Positions 1-12,807 of a DNA stretch of 64,000 nt are shown here, piece by piece. A program made the position numbers and the translations under genes. This DNA is from Halichondria panicea (taxonomy: Eukaryota; Porifera; Demospongiae; Suberitida; Halichondriidae): assembly GCF_963675165.1 (NCBI RefSeq), contig NC_087381.1, positions 5,333,378 through 5,397,377 of the forward strand. Reading direction: 5' to 3'. A model generated the notes under the pieces. That model made no database searches and was not told the origin of the DNA. It saw nothing but the letters and a program-made list of their open reading frames with translations. The number at the start of each line of letters is the position of its first letter. The stretch's first letter is position 1.

Positions 1-360
1 CCTCCATTTATAGCTAAAAGTAAAAAAAACATGCTTAAGGAATCAAAATCAAGAATTTATGCAGCCTAGTTGATGATCAACAGAGACACAACAAAACAAA
101 ATATGTAGGTAAAACATCATAGGCTTACAGCAGTGCTTCTTAAAAGGGGCACAAACTGATATAACACTTTCTCGTCTTTTACAGCCTCCATTTTAGCATT
201 TTTGGTTATAAATGTAAAAACATACAAAAGAGATTTAACCAAGGGAATGTATGCAGGCCAGTTCGTCAACATAGACACAAATAAGCAGGATCTGTAGGCA
301 AAACATCATTTGGCTACGGCAGTGCTTCTTAAAAGGGAGCACAGACCAATAATAACTAGT
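1..360. repeat. Imperfect tandem duplication, ~180-bp unit x2
   Basis: Two consecutive units share the landmarks GCCTCCATTT, a GTAGGYAAAACATCAT block and CAGTGCTTCTTAAAAGGG at the same spacing (units about 1-181 and 182-360). No open frame of note. The stretch 361-802 holds nothing I can assign. Confidence 0.7.
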
Positions 361-802
361 TTTCAAGCTCTAGAGCACCACAGTTAATTCTTCCACGCTT
401 GGACTTCACTTTAAATAAAGCACAGGACACGTGTAGCCTTACTATATACGCAATTCTAAAGTCTCATGAGACTAATAACTAACTAAAAGTAATATTACTT
501 CGTTTCGTGGGCGTTGTGCCGGGAAATAATGCGCATCAAGGATGGTTGAGAGGAAATCAATATGAAATCAATGTGAAATGATCACGTGAGTTACTCCCAT
601 TGCCAATCCCTCTATTACTCTATCTCTGCTCTAACGACCCTGAACTCTAGAACATTCTAGTACGTGTGTAGGCGTAGGTATTATATAATCTGGTTTTTGT
701 GCCATGTGCTGTAGTGTCTCCATTTATTCCGTTTTGTCAAACTGAGCTGTTCTATTGTCTATCAAGTTTGTTTCTAATCGCTATTACTTTGTATAACTGA
801 CT

Positions 803-838
803 GGCTGCGCCAACAATTATGGCTGCGCCAACAATTAT
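803..838. repeat. 18-bp direct repeat x2
   Basis: The 18-mer GGCTGCGCCAACAATTAT occurs twice head to tail, just before a MITE. Confidence 0.85.
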
Positions 839-844
839 GGCATA

Positions 845-1188
845 CCTTATTGTTACTTTTATAAACGGGTACTAATTTTAGCGAATTTGTAATAACGCTA
901 AATTAAGTACGTGCTAATAATAAAACGCAATTAAAAAATTATGAATCTCATTAAAAAAAGTTTTTTCGAGTTTTTTTTCATGTACTTTTGAGGCTAGACT
1001 ATAAGCCCTTTTTTCATCTGTATCTGACTCCAAACTTTCCATTCAACCTTAAAACTCATACTTATCATCTTTTGAGATACTGTTGTGGTAATGAATTTGC
1101 TACAAATCCGCCAAAATTAGTACCCTAAAAACAGAGAAAAATCTGAAAACGCTAAAATTACTACCCGTCTATAATAGTAACATTAAGG
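845..1188. mobile_element. MITE with TA target-site duplication (mariner-like)
   Basis: Left end (CCTTATTGTTACTTTTATAA...) and right end are inverted copies for about 45 bp, including a GGGTA-TAATTTTAGCG block. TA dinucleotides sit directly outside both ends (843-844, 1189-1190). No transposase frame inside. The Tc1/mariner assignment rests only on the TA duplication. Confidence 0.65.
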
Positions 1189-1328
1189 TATTGCACTGGG
1201 GGAAAATGACCTTTTGATACCTGAGGCCATGCATCCTCCCTCCACCCACAATACTGCAAATCATCGCTTTTATAGAATGACACATTTGTGGTTCCTGCTG
1301 TGGTAAATGCACTAGTCTGAGACAGCAT

Positions 1329-1785
1329 TAGCCTCGTTTCCAGGCCGATCCGTCTCCAATTGAACGCTAGGTTGACTCTTAGGTCTGGTATTGATTGTAT
1401 CTGGGCGTGGTTGGAATTCGCTCAAATAAGCGAATTCCTAAGCTAAACACTAAAGGTGTTTATATTTATTATTTAGCAAGCTAGCTAGCTACCTGTGACT
1501 CGACTATATATGGAAACTTCAGTTCTGGATTTCGATGGACAAGGGGAGCGAGCGCTGGTCCTACCAAGCAACCACACAAATACATCCCTTCCCTCAGACA
1601 GGAGCTTGAGGGCCTGCATGGGCCTGTTCCTTCAATTAAGAGAGTAAGGCCTTCTTGCTTTGTACAAGACAGGGCATAAGCTATTGCTCCATCGAAATTC
1701 AGAACTGAAGTCTCCATAGTCGAGTCATAGTACAGGTAGCTAGTGTTTAATTAATTGCTTAGGAATTCGCCTGGGAACAACGCTA
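1329..1785. mobile_element. MITE, TAGCCTCG family, 9-bp TSD
   Basis: Starts TAGCCTCGTTTCCAGGC and ends in a related inverted sequence. The 9-mer AGACAGCAT lies exactly on both sides (1320-1328 and 1786-1794). Inside, about 1487-1550 and 1680-1738 form a second long inverted repeat that generates spurious open frames on the minus strand. A 9-bp duplication is typical of Mutator/MULE elements; the superfamily is inferred from that alone. Confidence 0.8.
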
Positions 1786-1977
1786 AGACAGCATATGGTT
1801 ATTCAATGCATGCAGTTACTGAGTCACAAAAAACAGAACAAAACTACCAATTTTCCATCTATATGCAGCAAGTGGTTTCTATATTAGCAACAAATTATAG
1901 TTATTACATGGAAATTCTTGCCATGTAGTGTCAGTTTTTGAAGTATGGCCCGTGAGACTAGAGTACGGTATGTGTAC

Positions 1978-3841
1978 CTGAAGAACTGTCAAATTTGTTC
2001 TGAATAAACTGAAAGAGTGGTTCCATCCTTTCCTTATCAACGTCTTCGAACTTCAGTACGTCAAGCTTGATACTTTTTAATTCTCTGATACTTCTAAATC
2101 CGTTTTCTAAGTATTGTTATGTAGAAATAGTCATTAATGGAGTAAATATTTATGTTAGACTCACCCTTTAATTTGCTGATTTCCGGTTTTTCTAGTTCCC
2201 AAGTTCTTCTGAGTACATCTTCAAAGATATCTATAATTATAATCAAAACAGGAATCATTATTATTATAGCCACACATGCACACATTAATAATTATAATGC
2301 TTACCAAGCTCATCAGATTCAACACAGTTGCCAAATCTGTCTTTCACTTGGCATTTAAAAACACCTCCCGACACCATATCCTTAATGACAAGATTATCTG
2401 TTGTGTAGTCATCATAGTCCTGGTTGTCATCATCACAGAGCTTGTTCCCCTTTGAATACCATTGATATGTTAGTGGCCGTAATCCATCAGCACGTATGCA
2501 TGCTTATAACGTCGACGTTGCCTTTGCGAGCTGGTTGTTCACAAATTTTTAGCTTGCAATCGGAGCCTGTAAAATATAGGATTTGAAATCATAATAATTA
2601 TTGACATTAATTGTTTGGATAGCATAATTTACCTTACCAAACCAAAACATCATTTCAGGAGTTAGTGGACGAATAGCAGTATTGCATTTAGTGCACATGG
2701 CCTCATCCGGAATATTTTTGTCCATATGTTGATCTGAATAGTCATAAACAAGTTCAGCGAGAGATTCCTGTCCAAAGTCTGCGCTCGGATGTCTTGGGCA
2801 ATGGAAAGCAAGTTCATACATGCTGGAGTCCTTAGCTACTGTACGCAAGCCACGCTGCATAGAGTGAAGAACCTTATTGGCAAGTATACGTAGAGTTTCC
2901 ATGATAAGAGGAGAACTATTCTCACTCCAAAACTCAATGAGTTTTTGGTTGGGGAACGGTTGCCTAGTGACACGGAACTCACAATACCGTGGCAAAGAAA
3001 TTACCGTGACATTGAATATACCCTGGAATCGAAATTGAATCATATTTTTGTAGAGCTTGTTGCTTTCATCAAAGAGTAGATTGAATCCTTTCAGCAGTAA
3101 GATTTGCAATTAAAGCACACACAAATCCTAGAGGTATGTATCCTGTTTTGAATTGGATGCAGATTGGTTCTGGAAGCAATTCTTCGTTTTCTCCTTTTTG
3201 CCTTCTTTTAACAGCATCCATTGCAGCAGTTTGAAGAACAGCAGGGAGAAAGTATAGTACCTCCTTCTTTCCAGAAGGTACGGGTACTTTAGCAGCAATG
3301 CTTAGATACTCTAGTAGATCCACTAATTTATCGATAGGAAGAAGTTTATCTTTTTCTTCATTCACAGGCAGATCTTCATTATTTATTAGAGTGATATCTT
3401 GAGGTGAAAAGCAACCAGCTTCCACAAAACGGTCATATTGTGCTTCGCTAACTTGAAACTGGTTGTGATCGTAAATATTGAAGATTAGTTCGCTGATGGT
3501 TGAAAAAACTACTTGGGGATCACATATTACGATTTTCTTAAGATTTTCATGGTGAGGAAAATACATAACAAGCCCAATGTATTTGTGGAGAAATTGCAAG
3601 GCAACACTCAACATGTCTTCGTCCATGATCAAATCTTTCCCCAACTGGATGCAATCATCAAAGAGGAAACATGATACTTGTTTTGATTTCTAGCCAAAAG
3701 CTTAAGACAGATGCTGAGTGTTAACCATTGCGTTGGAATTTGATACTTACGAAATTTTGAATTTAGTATAGAGTCTATCCTCAGACTCTGGCCATCGATC
3801 TCTTGTATACTATGCTCAGGGGTGTCCACAAGTGGCTGGGC
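1978..3841 (-). pseudogene. Broken COR-domain/Ig-domain gene
   Basis: Minus-strand pieces in order: a helical exon (from 3841, acceptor AG at 3842-3843), a COR-like winged-helix region (about 3640-3090, with ICDPQVVFSTISELI), its continuation (about 3090-2632, with SLPRYCEFRV), an Ig-like domain (about 2570-2290, with LTYQWYSKGNKL and VFKCQVKDRFGN), then two short exons down to 1978. GT-AG introns survive (for example donor GTAAGG near 2630 and acceptor TTTTACAG near 2570). The frame is broken near 3645, 3085, 2495 and 2110, so no continuous product exists. COR domains normally follow GTPase-like switch domains in ROCO and NLR-like signalling proteins; the Ig domain resembles the MALT1 type. 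An indel-rich assembly could mimic this, but the other genes here are almost all intact. Confidence 0.6.
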
Positions 3842-3985
3842 CTGGGATATAGCTATTGTCAAGGTGAGCGATATAAATCAATAATACCCTTTCATCATTG
3901 GAAATTGAACACTATATAGCCTATAGCCCAATCCTTGGTATCTGGATCAAGATATGACATTACGGCACTGGCACTGGTGTTGTGT

Positions 3986-4034
3986 TAGCCTCCTTCACCG
4001 GCCTTCAAGGAAGTGCGGCCTGGGATCGAGGCTA
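3986..4034. mobile_element. 49-bp foldback of the TAGCCTCG family
   Basis: Starts TAGCCTCC and ends CGAGGCTA. Flanking 9-mers GTGTTGTGT and GTTCTGTGT match at 7 of 9 positions, so this looks like a degraded 9-bp duplication. It lies just upstream of the COR/Ig pseudogene. Confidence 0.5.
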
Positions 4035-4603
4035 GTTCTGTGTGGACCATCACTGTGAGTTACAAAATGCCACCGTATAGTGGAATGGTGAATTTAAGTT
4101 CATATACTAATTTGTATACAGGAGCAAAATGGAACCTTCCCCTCCAACCCCCGTCGTACTCCTTCTAGCTGATGGGTGCGAACTCATTGAAAGAGGATGC
4201 CCCAGTGCCACTCGTGTCCTTCCCAAGGGGCCGATTTTATAGAACTACCTGCACTAAAACTACTGACGTGGAATGGCTCTTTCAACACTTGTGGTTGCTA
4301 TCCTGACCAGTGACGTCAGGATTCTACTGTCTCTTGATGCACTGTGAACACACAATCTTTGTTATGCCACCTGAAGGCTTAGCAGGCATATCCAACGCAG
4401 TATTTATTAAGTCTTTCTGGAAGCTCTTGTTTGAGATCTTCGCTTCTAAACATCTGCATTTATTATGGACGCAGTACTGCTGTGCACTCTACAGAGTATT
4501 AATTCCTAGTGTCATTATATCACTGTATTTTTAGCCAACTGTGATGAACTGAAGATTTTACAGTACATAGCATTCCTCTTGATACTTACCAGTTTTCGGT
4601 CAC

Positions 4604-4681
4604 GCCCAGAGACAATCAATACCAGGCCAAGGAGGCGACCTAGCGTTCAATTGGAGACAGATCGGCCTGGAATCGAGGCTA
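4604..4681. mobile_element. Solo end of a TAGCCTCG-family element
   Basis: About 78 bp matching, in inverted orientation, the terminal 80 bp of the element at 1329, including AGCGTTCAATTGGAGAC and CCTGGAATCGAGGCTA. The flanks do not match those of the left element, so I do not read the pair as one element carrying the pseudogene. Confidence 0.6.
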
Positions 4682-5582
4682 GGCCTAACCATAGATTGAA
4701 AAGGAAGTTCGTGTTAGTAAATCCCACCAGGATAGAGTTTCTTAGGGGTTTTCTTTAGTTCCTGGGCTTGGCTTTTGCTTGTCTTGGCAACTTGACATCA
4801 GCTCTATCTTACAGTAGTCTATGCTGGCTGTTACTTGAACTGATCTGTTATCCTCAATAGGTAAACAGTAGCTAGGCAGCCCGAACTGAAGGTAAATACC
4901 CTTCCCACAAAAATTTATGATGTAAAGTATGGGACAGTCCCTTTCCAGTCACTGTCATCACTGTTATATTTCAAGCCTGAAGAACACTATATCCAGCTCA
5001 TGTATAAACTGCATGTGAGGTATCATTGGAAAGAGTAATAGCTAGATTATAGAATAGAGAGCATACTGAAATCTTTTTAAGGTAAAATTCCTTCTTTTTT
5101 AGTGTTTAAAGTACAAATTGTGTGTTTTTGTCTTACTTTTTAGTGCATTTGTATACTTGTAGATTAAATGTTTGATGACAACTTTACATATTTTTTACAT
5201 ACATTTGACAAATGTTTTGATATGACATGCCACACACACATGCACACGCATTATATAGACCTACCTGGCAATCCCTCATCACATAGGACAACATGCAGGG
5301 CAAACTAATATTTTCAGCCAAATTGGTGCGAGGGGGGGGGCTGAAAATTTTCATGACAGTCCTACATCAAGCCCTATACCTGCGGCAGCATTATATTTGT
5401 ACATGTATTGCTGTTCGACTGTTCCTGATCCAGAATCAACAATGAATCTGATAAAAATGTCATGCATCCATAATTTGACACGCATACATGCGACATGCAT
5501 ACATGCACATGTACCTATAGATATATATAATAATAGTGATCAAAATTATTACCACACAAGAATCTATACCTTTGAATTTGAC
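4682..5582. other. Intergenic, no assigned feature
   Basis: AT-rich spacer with short low-complexity runs (a G-tract near 5330 and alternating CA near 5235). It presumably holds the promoter and 5' UTR of the downstream sulfotransferase gene; no promoter motif can be assigned. Confidence 0.5.
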
Positions 5583-8500
5583 ATGCATGTAGCAAAGCCT
5601 TCAGTTAAGTTTACTGTTGTTTGTGTATTAGCATTGGTGGCTCTTTTCACTGTGAGCTATTTGACCAGTCATCATTTACTAGTAGTCTCTTTTGCCAAGT
5701 CTAGCGGCACAGTGGTCAGTCACAGGAACACTCTGTACAGGTAAGTTATGGCTAGATCCGTCTAGCTCTCGAATTATCAAGTTGCTATGAATATGATATT
5801 AATGATCTAGTCTACCTAGCTAGTACGTACGTACCTGCATGCTTGCAAGTATAGATTTATACTGATAAGACCTTTTATTTATTGTCATCTCATCATAGCT
5901 ATACTGGATCTATGATGTACAACTCTTCAAAGAGACAGGAGAGGAATATTAGCACAATGGTGGTTAGGAGTGTCATCCACGAAGGAAACATGACTGTGGC
6001 AGAGAGATCAAAGGTACCGCATATAACTTAACTATACACGTACACAGTTATTCGATTTACTGAGGCGAAACTTTTAAAGCCAAAGTTTGTTTCTAAGACT
6101 TTTGGAGGTTTGACATAGATCTAGTGCTAATCATTGCATTAGCACTGTAGTTGCTAACAGTAGGAGGGGGTTGGGTCGAAACAGCAAAAAGCCAAAAGCC
6201 CTTTGACAAGACACAAGACACAACAGTATATATGTATTGCCCATGCAGCACGAGTGCAACATGCCATATATTGCACTGGAGCAATAATTATAATGCCCGA
6301 GGGCCGCAGGCCCCGAGGGCATTATGTCATGCATCCAGTGCAATATATGGCGTGTTGCACGAGGGCGCCTGCAATAACTAACTTGTTGCCCATGCAATGA
6401 CGTCAAATTCTTCTGATTAGTCAATTATTTTCCCCCCTATAAAAGACATGTGTTTTAAGTGTATTAGAATTCCATAGTAAATTCTTAGGTTTTGTTCCCA
6501 CAACTAATGAAAAGGTAGCCTATAAAGGGACCATATGAGTTATTGGGTTGGATGGTGGGGCATAAGTCCCAAAAGTAGAGATCTCTTTCTCAAAATCTAC
6601 TGTATTTACACACAGTGCAAGTGTATATAATCCCAGTGCATTATGCCATATAATGCAGTGCAATATAATTATGGTTGCTATGGTAGTGATGCAACATGCC
6701 ATATACAGAGCACTGGATTAATTGCTTTGATCTGCCCACTCACTGGGCCGGCAACAAATAGAGTTATTTCTCTATCTGTTGCCCAATGTGACATGACATT
6801 GTGTGTACATTGTATAATATATGTATAATTATGGCTCTGAGCCCCTTACGTAGTACAATTAAGAACTTGATTTACAGCTAGGACAGACACAAAACTAAAG
6901 AGTGGAGCTAGTTCTTCAGATCAAACATGTGCATAGTGTTGGTGAGGAGATAGTCTGCTATGGTGATAATAATAAATTAGCGCAACTAAAAATTGAGTAC
7001 AGCCATAACAATTATAAAAGTGGTAGTGCCACCTATATATAGATTACAGATTTGATTGATGCTGCATGTGTATTAAGGAAAGGGTGTACAAATTGTGAAA
7101 AATTGAGATATTGGCATATTTTGAGCCGTACTTCTCCTTTTTAAACCGCATCACTCTTTTAATCAAGCGTTCAGGTTCTTTACTGCATGTAATTTCATGG
7201 AAATGGTAACCATCTCACAATACATAAAATCATGTAATATAGATCCATAATTGTTATTGTTGCAAAATATTCATCATCATGCAGTGCTGTGTGTATATTA
7301 ATAGCAACAGATGTATAGATAGCTTTATGTTATGTAGCTTTAACACCTCCACTGTGGCATCAACACCTGCGGTGCTTTCATTATAATTATGGTACCATGC
7401 AGGAAGAGGAGTAAGCAACTACTAATCTCAACAACAATAATAACTGTACAAATCGTCAAGCGCATTTGGATAATCATTACGCATGCATGCTAATAAATAC
7501 TTTATACATAATTATAGAAGCTGCTGCGAAGCATATAAGCAAGCCAAGCAGGGGTCCATACTCCTTGGGCACAGAGTTAGCACCACATGTAGGCAATAAA
7601 TGTGAGCATGTGTTGATCTTGAGAGATGCACTTGACGATTTGTACAATTTTGTGAGCATCCATTGATGACAAGAGTGCTCAGACGATCTTCTCAAAAGAA
7701 GGGCGGCTGATTCATGAGACTAGCATGGGATCTCGCCAATTAAAATACGGCCTGGTATCAATTGCATGTGCATAATAATTAATCATACCACGCCCTTGTA
7801 CTATCTATAGCTAGCTAGCTGTGGCCCTCTATATATATGGTGTTGTCGAGAAGGCTTGCACTCTAGTCTGAAGCCAGAACAGGCTCTCATCTAGTACCTC
7901 TATAATTATATGGTTGGATGGTTGTGATGTTGTTTCTGTACAGACTATATATTGCAAGTCTTTGACTTTGTGCTTCCGACTGCAATAATAATATTATAGG
8001 ACCATCGTATATAGAGGTAGATCTTCCATGCTCTTCTGGCTTCAGAATAGTGTGCAAGCCTTCTCGACAACGCAATAGAGAGCATAAGCCACAGCTTCAC
8101 AGGAAATAAAACTAGTAAGGTATAATAATTTTACAAAGGTTTACTAACGTATAACGAATCCCCCCAGATTCCGGGGAAATAAATTTGCACGTGTGCATTA
8201 TCACGCATGCAATAGATACCAGGCTGTATTTTAATTGGCCTGGTCTCGAGGTTGGACTACTATATATTATATTAGATTATAATCGGCCTAGCGAGGATAA
8301 TAAAGAATAATGAATCATTCTGCTCTCTATTTATTGATAAGTGTTTATCTGCCAAACCACACCCAACATTTCGTATCCGGCCGTAATAAACGTACATTGA
8401 AAACCAATAGTTTGGGACAGCCAGGACTGGCCAGTACACGGAGAATAGCGAGTGGCAGTAAATATCTAGCTATAACAATCAGTGCATGCTAAACCAAATG

Positions 8501-11500
8501 GTCGGGTATATCGAGGTGACACCATACTTCAGAGAGCCGGAATAGCTATAGTACTGTATAATTATGCATGTATACTAAATATATTGTCATAATTTATGCA
8601 GTTTCAGCGGGACCAAGTGGAAAAATTCTGTGCCAAGTACAATTTAAGCAGCCCTTTGAAATTAACGAATTCTCATACAGTTCATCGTCATTTGCTACTA
8701 TACCGTGATGCCCAAACATTGCTTTGCTTTACACCCAAGGTAATTCCATATCTCTGCAATGTTTATATGCATGCATGCATGTATATATAGTTGCCTATTA
8801 TAATGAAAGCACCGCAGGTGCTGATGCTTCGGTGCAGATGCCAAAGTAGACTGGCGGCGACAGCCCCTCGCGTGCGTAGCGCGAGGGACTGTCACTCGTC
8901 TCAGCTGCAATGAGCATTGCAGCCTATCAAATTGCTCAACGTCATATTAGCCCTGTAATTGTAACCCACTTACACTTCAGTACATTCCATAGTAGCTAGC
9001 AAAATTTAACCACATTATCTATAATGATATTCATGTTTGGTAGTGTCATATGATCTATACACTTTCACTGAGACGAGTGACTGATAGGCAGTTGGCCAGT
9101 CGCTCGCGCTGCCGCCAGTCTAATGCCAAAGCTACATATAAAGCTACTTTTCCAATATCATATACAAACTCAAAGAGTGGGTAATGATCGACCATGAATG
9201 TTGTTAAAAACGATCGATGCCAAAAAGTTCAAGTCTAAAATTAATGGCAGAGCCTTGCAGCTCTCTTCTCACTCTTGCAGCTACCAATAGCTAGCGCTCT
9301 AGTACAGAGCTAACTACTAAGTAGAGTAGCAACACTCGGTAAACAAGTTTGCAATTGGCTACGTGCTCTTCTGAAAAGGCTGCAATGGCATTATTCCAAG
9401 CCAAGCAAAACTAGGCATAACTCGAGAACGAAGCATTATTTTGCAAATCCACGAATTAAAATCATGACTAGAAGCCTATAGAAACTCTTACTTGCATTTG
9501 ATTCATCTTTGAGTAGCTGTAGCAGTCTATACACACACACATGCACACACACAGACACACAAACACACTACCGTATACCTTGCTTGCGCATGCGCACCGA
9601 GGCATAAAAACTGCCCGTATATAGTTTCTCCTTCATGCAGACATGATTCACTAGAACGCTAATATAGCTATTGGTATAATTATAGCTGTAAAAAGCCACA
9701 CTGTTCATTGCAGTATATAGATACAAGAAAAAGAAGGTTGGAAACGAAGGTACCCTCGAGTAACATGACTCCACAGTCATTCGAGGCTGTGTAACAAGCC
9801 AAAGTTGTAGATAGGTGTGGCCTGGCTAGCTAAGTTGATGGCCTCTAACACAGGTCCATAATACACTATGCGCAAATTAATGTGTTACGTATACTTTTGT
9901 GCAACTCACATATTTAAAGGTCTATATACGGGATTACCTATTGTAGTACTGTATATATAGTTATAACCAGCACGCTTACACATTATAATTATATAGATCT
10001 AATCAGTACCAGAAGCTTAGCACTATGGTAAGCTTCTTTTAGCTAGCTAACAATAGTTCTACACATTATTGAAGGGTAAACTAAGATATCTTGCACATGC
10101 GTAGAGTAGGTCGTCGAACTCCGTCAGACATCAAAGTGCGTCAGGTAAAAGGGCGTGTAATGCACGAACAAAACAAGCAAACTAATTACACACACTAATA
10201 GATGGCCATGGGACTACTATATCCAGCGAAAACTTGGATAGGCCAAGTCGCTTCCAGTATATTATATATACGCCTGGGCTTCACTGCAGATTCAAAGTAA
10301 AAAAGCATCACGTGCACTTCTCCGTTTCCAATCCCTCCTTTTCCTGTATAATATCTATATGAAGTTTCGACATCCTTTTTAGCAACTTAATAGTCGATCA
10401 TTTCCCACTCATTCTATATGTAGTCGGGCGCCGCCAGGGGCGGATCCAGGAAAAACAAAAGGGGGGGGCTAGCTAGAAAGGGGCGAAGCCCCGTACGAGG
10501 GCAACCTCGCCAGAGGCGAATTTTTTTGCAAGATTTGACCTTTGAACTTTCATATTAATGAGTAGAATACGTTGACGTGACCTCTGCACTTACTTTTAAT
10601 ACTATGGTGATACTTAGCCTCGATCCCAGGCCGAGTTTTCGCTTTTATAACGGTTAGGCAAACAACCAGTTGTTCGCCTAACCGTTATAAAAGCGAAAAC
10701 TCGGCCTGGGATCGAGGCTAGGTGATACTGTACTGATCAGATGTACGTACGTACGTACAGCTAGCTAGCTAGCTAGGTACGTCCAGCTAGCTACCCTAGA
10801 TCCTTTATATTCCTAGTAGCTGTTGTCTAGCATCTCTCAAGTGATTTCAAGTGAGTCTACAGATGCATAATTGGTGGCAAAATTGTTGTAGAGTCAGACT
10901 ACAACACATGGTAGTTTTTTCAAAAGGGGGGGGCTTCAGCCCCTCAAAATCACCCCTGGATCCGCCCCTGGCCGCCACCCTCGACCGTTGCACAGAAGGA
11001 GGTCGGGAATCAAGCCTATCCACAGCTAGATTGCAGAATCTCATCACACTTACTCAACTTTACCACATGTGAATTTTGCACACGTTGGATAGACTGAGAG
11101 GCGTGGCCAACACCCACTTTAATAAATGATATTAATCGCTATTGGGTATAATTATATAAGAATGAATGATATTCTCAGGCCAGAACAAAACTGCATGGGA
11201 TATAGGCTTGATTCCCGACCTCTTTCCGTGCAACAATGAGGGCAGCGGTGACCGACTACATGCTGTGCTCTGCATGCATGTTATTTGTGAATTGTATACT
11301 GTATATACATATGTAACAGCCTGCATGCTATAGTACTGTAGATTCATTGTTTTGGCTCTTCCACTGAGGCGGTGCTTTCATTATCCTTGTCATGCATGAC
11401 AAGTACTATCATAATTATATACAGGTTGGGTGCACCAATCTCAAAGTGCTGTACTTTGTTGCCCAAGGGCTGTTACCACCAGAACTTATTGACACCTCAT

Positions 11501-12180
11501 CATACGAGCGAGTGAGTAACAACCTTATCAAAGAAGTGGTTGCCTCCAACTCCCTGACTGACCTACCCAAAGAAACAAGTGACAAACTCATTAAGGATTA
11601 CTACAAGTTTGTGATGTACCGACACCCACTGGAGCGATTAGTCAGTGCTTATAGGAGCAAAGTACACAATAATTCATTGAGCGGTATCGATGATGAACAA
11701 CCACACTACAACTGGCTAAAAAAGAGGATATACAAACACACTCATCCTGAAGAGTATAAGGAATGGTTCAAAGGAAACGGATCACACGATGTGGATATTT
11801 CCTTCCGAGATTTTATTGTGTACTGGACCGAGAATGACGATTATCGGACAAATCATGATGAGCACTTGATGCCAATATTTGACCTCTGTGCACCTTGTAG
11901 TGTCAGATACGATTATTACGGGAATTTTGACACATTTTATCAAGATGCAAGAGTACTTGTTGAACAGATTGGAACGAATATGGCATACCTAAGACATGGC
12001 TACCACAAAGAAGACCATAATCAAACATCGTTCATTGCACTAAACCTTTATATGGAATTGAGTGACAATCAAAAATCAGTTGTTTTAGAACGACTTTCTC
12101 AAGACATCGATTTTTACTATCACCTTTTTCCATACAAAAGAGACAGTCACAAATTCATTCTTGGTACCACAAACAATTGA
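5583..12180 (+). CDS. Carbohydrate sulfotransferase, HNK-1ST/CHST8-14-like (copy A)
   Basis: Four exons, 5583-5740, 5899-6013, 8602-8739 and 11425-12180, join in phase to 388 aa. It would transfer sulfate from PAPS to a glycan in the Golgi lumen. Residues about 9-29 form a type II signal anchor. The 5' phosphosulfate loop is PKVGCTNLK (about 136-144), split by intron 3 exactly between K and V; the 3' phosphate motif is YRHPLERLVSAYRSK (about 202-216). Exon 2 carries NMTVAERSK, shared in form with copy B. The start is the ATG at 5583, just before the anchor. Introns 2 and 3 are about 2.6 kb each and full of MITEs, whereas the matching introns of copy B are a few hundred bases. The acceptor substrate cannot be told from sequence. 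Confidence 0.85.
6251..6360. repeat. Long inverted repeat with GC-rich tip
   Basis: GTGCAACATGCCATATATTG (from about 6256) pairs with its near-complement ending near 6360. The tip is a second palindrome, CCCGAGGGCC-GCA-GGCCCCGAGGG. A related broken copy lies at about 6620-6715. It lies in intron 2 of sulfotransferase A and is probably a foldback transposon. Confidence 0.65.
7842..8071. mobile_element. MITE with ~38-bp inverted ends, inside a larger inverted repeat
   Basis: GTTGTCGAGAAGGCTTGCAC at the left is mirrored by GTGCAAGCCTTCTCGACAAC at the right, followed by a shared CTGAAGCCAGAA block. An outer inverted pair (about 7736-7775 and 8208-8255; AATTAAAATACGGCCTGG / CCAGGCTGTATTTTAATT) encloses it, so one element probably inserted into another. 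Located in intron 2 of sulfotransferase A. Confidence 0.7.
8847..9122. mobile_element. MITE, TAGACTGGCGGC family, 9-bp TSD
   Basis: Ends are TAGACTGGCGGC... and ...GCCGCCAGTCTA. The 9-mer ATGCCAAAG is repeated exactly on both sides (8838-8846, 9123-9131). A second copy of the family lies at 60190. It sits in intron 3 of sulfotransferase A, inside an older repeat (about 8820-9606) whose relatives occur near 20690 and 61740. Confidence 0.85.
10435..10970. mobile_element. hAT-like element CAGGGGCGGATCC, 5-bp TSD GCCGC
   Basis: Left CAGGGGCGGATCCAGG and right CCTGGATCCGCCCCTG are perfect inverse complements. GCCGC flanks both sides (10430-10434, 10971-10975). No transposase frame. The CAG...CTG ends with a short duplication suggest a hAT relative; this is an inference. 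Confidence 0.7.
10615..10720. mobile_element. 106-bp near-perfect foldback, 9-bp TSD GGTGATACT
   Basis: Starts TAGCCTCGATCCCAGGCC; the second half is almost the exact inverse complement of the first (arms of about 50 bp around CAAACAACCAGTTGTTCG). GGTGATACT occurs at 10606-10614 and 10721-10729. It is nested inside the hAT-like element at 10435. Confidence 0.9.
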
Positions 12181-12807
12181 CGGCACATTAATTGGCTGTA
12201 TGCATGTAATACAATTAAATTTATATAATTATGTACATGCTTTTTATGACCCATGCATGATTATACTGACACATGTAGTCCACAAGAGACCTGTTTTATG
12301 CACATCAGTCAGAAAAGGGAGTTTATGACAGTATAATTAAATAGTTATACTATATAATACTTAATTAATCCACACATTCAGCTTTTCGAGTCAGCGATGA
12401 AAGGAGTGACTATATAATTATTCCGAGCATAATTATAAAGTATTTGCATGCATGCATGCAATGATTATAGGAGTGAGTTAATAATTATATAGCTGCATGC
12501 ATGTGTGAGCTATATATATATCTGATCCAGCATATACTCTGTATTTAAGCTTGACAATGGCTCCCGACTCATCTCGGAGGTGCATATATGGGGGGGTAAC
12601 ACGCTATATATACCCATCATTGAATAATCATATCTAGTATAATTATATACACTGCATGTTTATAGGACATGATTTAGAAGCCCAAAGGGCTTAATTAATT
12701 GTCGTATAGTATCCCGAACGTATAGCGTGAGGGTTCTATATACTAGCCCTGAGGGCTTTTAAATCATGTGGATCCTATATCAACAGTGTCTATAGATCAT
12801 AGCAAAC

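Larger units (their letters stand above)
10421..11258. mobile_element. MITE, TAGTCGGGCGCC family, interrupted by a second element
   Basis: Left end TAGTCGGGCGCC and right end GGTGACCGACTA, with internal homology to the intact copy at 58037 (AATCAAGCCTAT, TTTGCACACGTTGGAT, CAACACCCACTTTA). The sequence is split by the insertion 10435-10970. Its own target duplication is not clear. Confidence 0.65.

Noticed and set aside
1329-4681. One 3.35-kb Pack-type element carrying the COR/Ig pseudogene
   Set aside because: The left end closes at 1785 with an exact 9-bp TSD, and the right end at 4681 has unrelated flanks.
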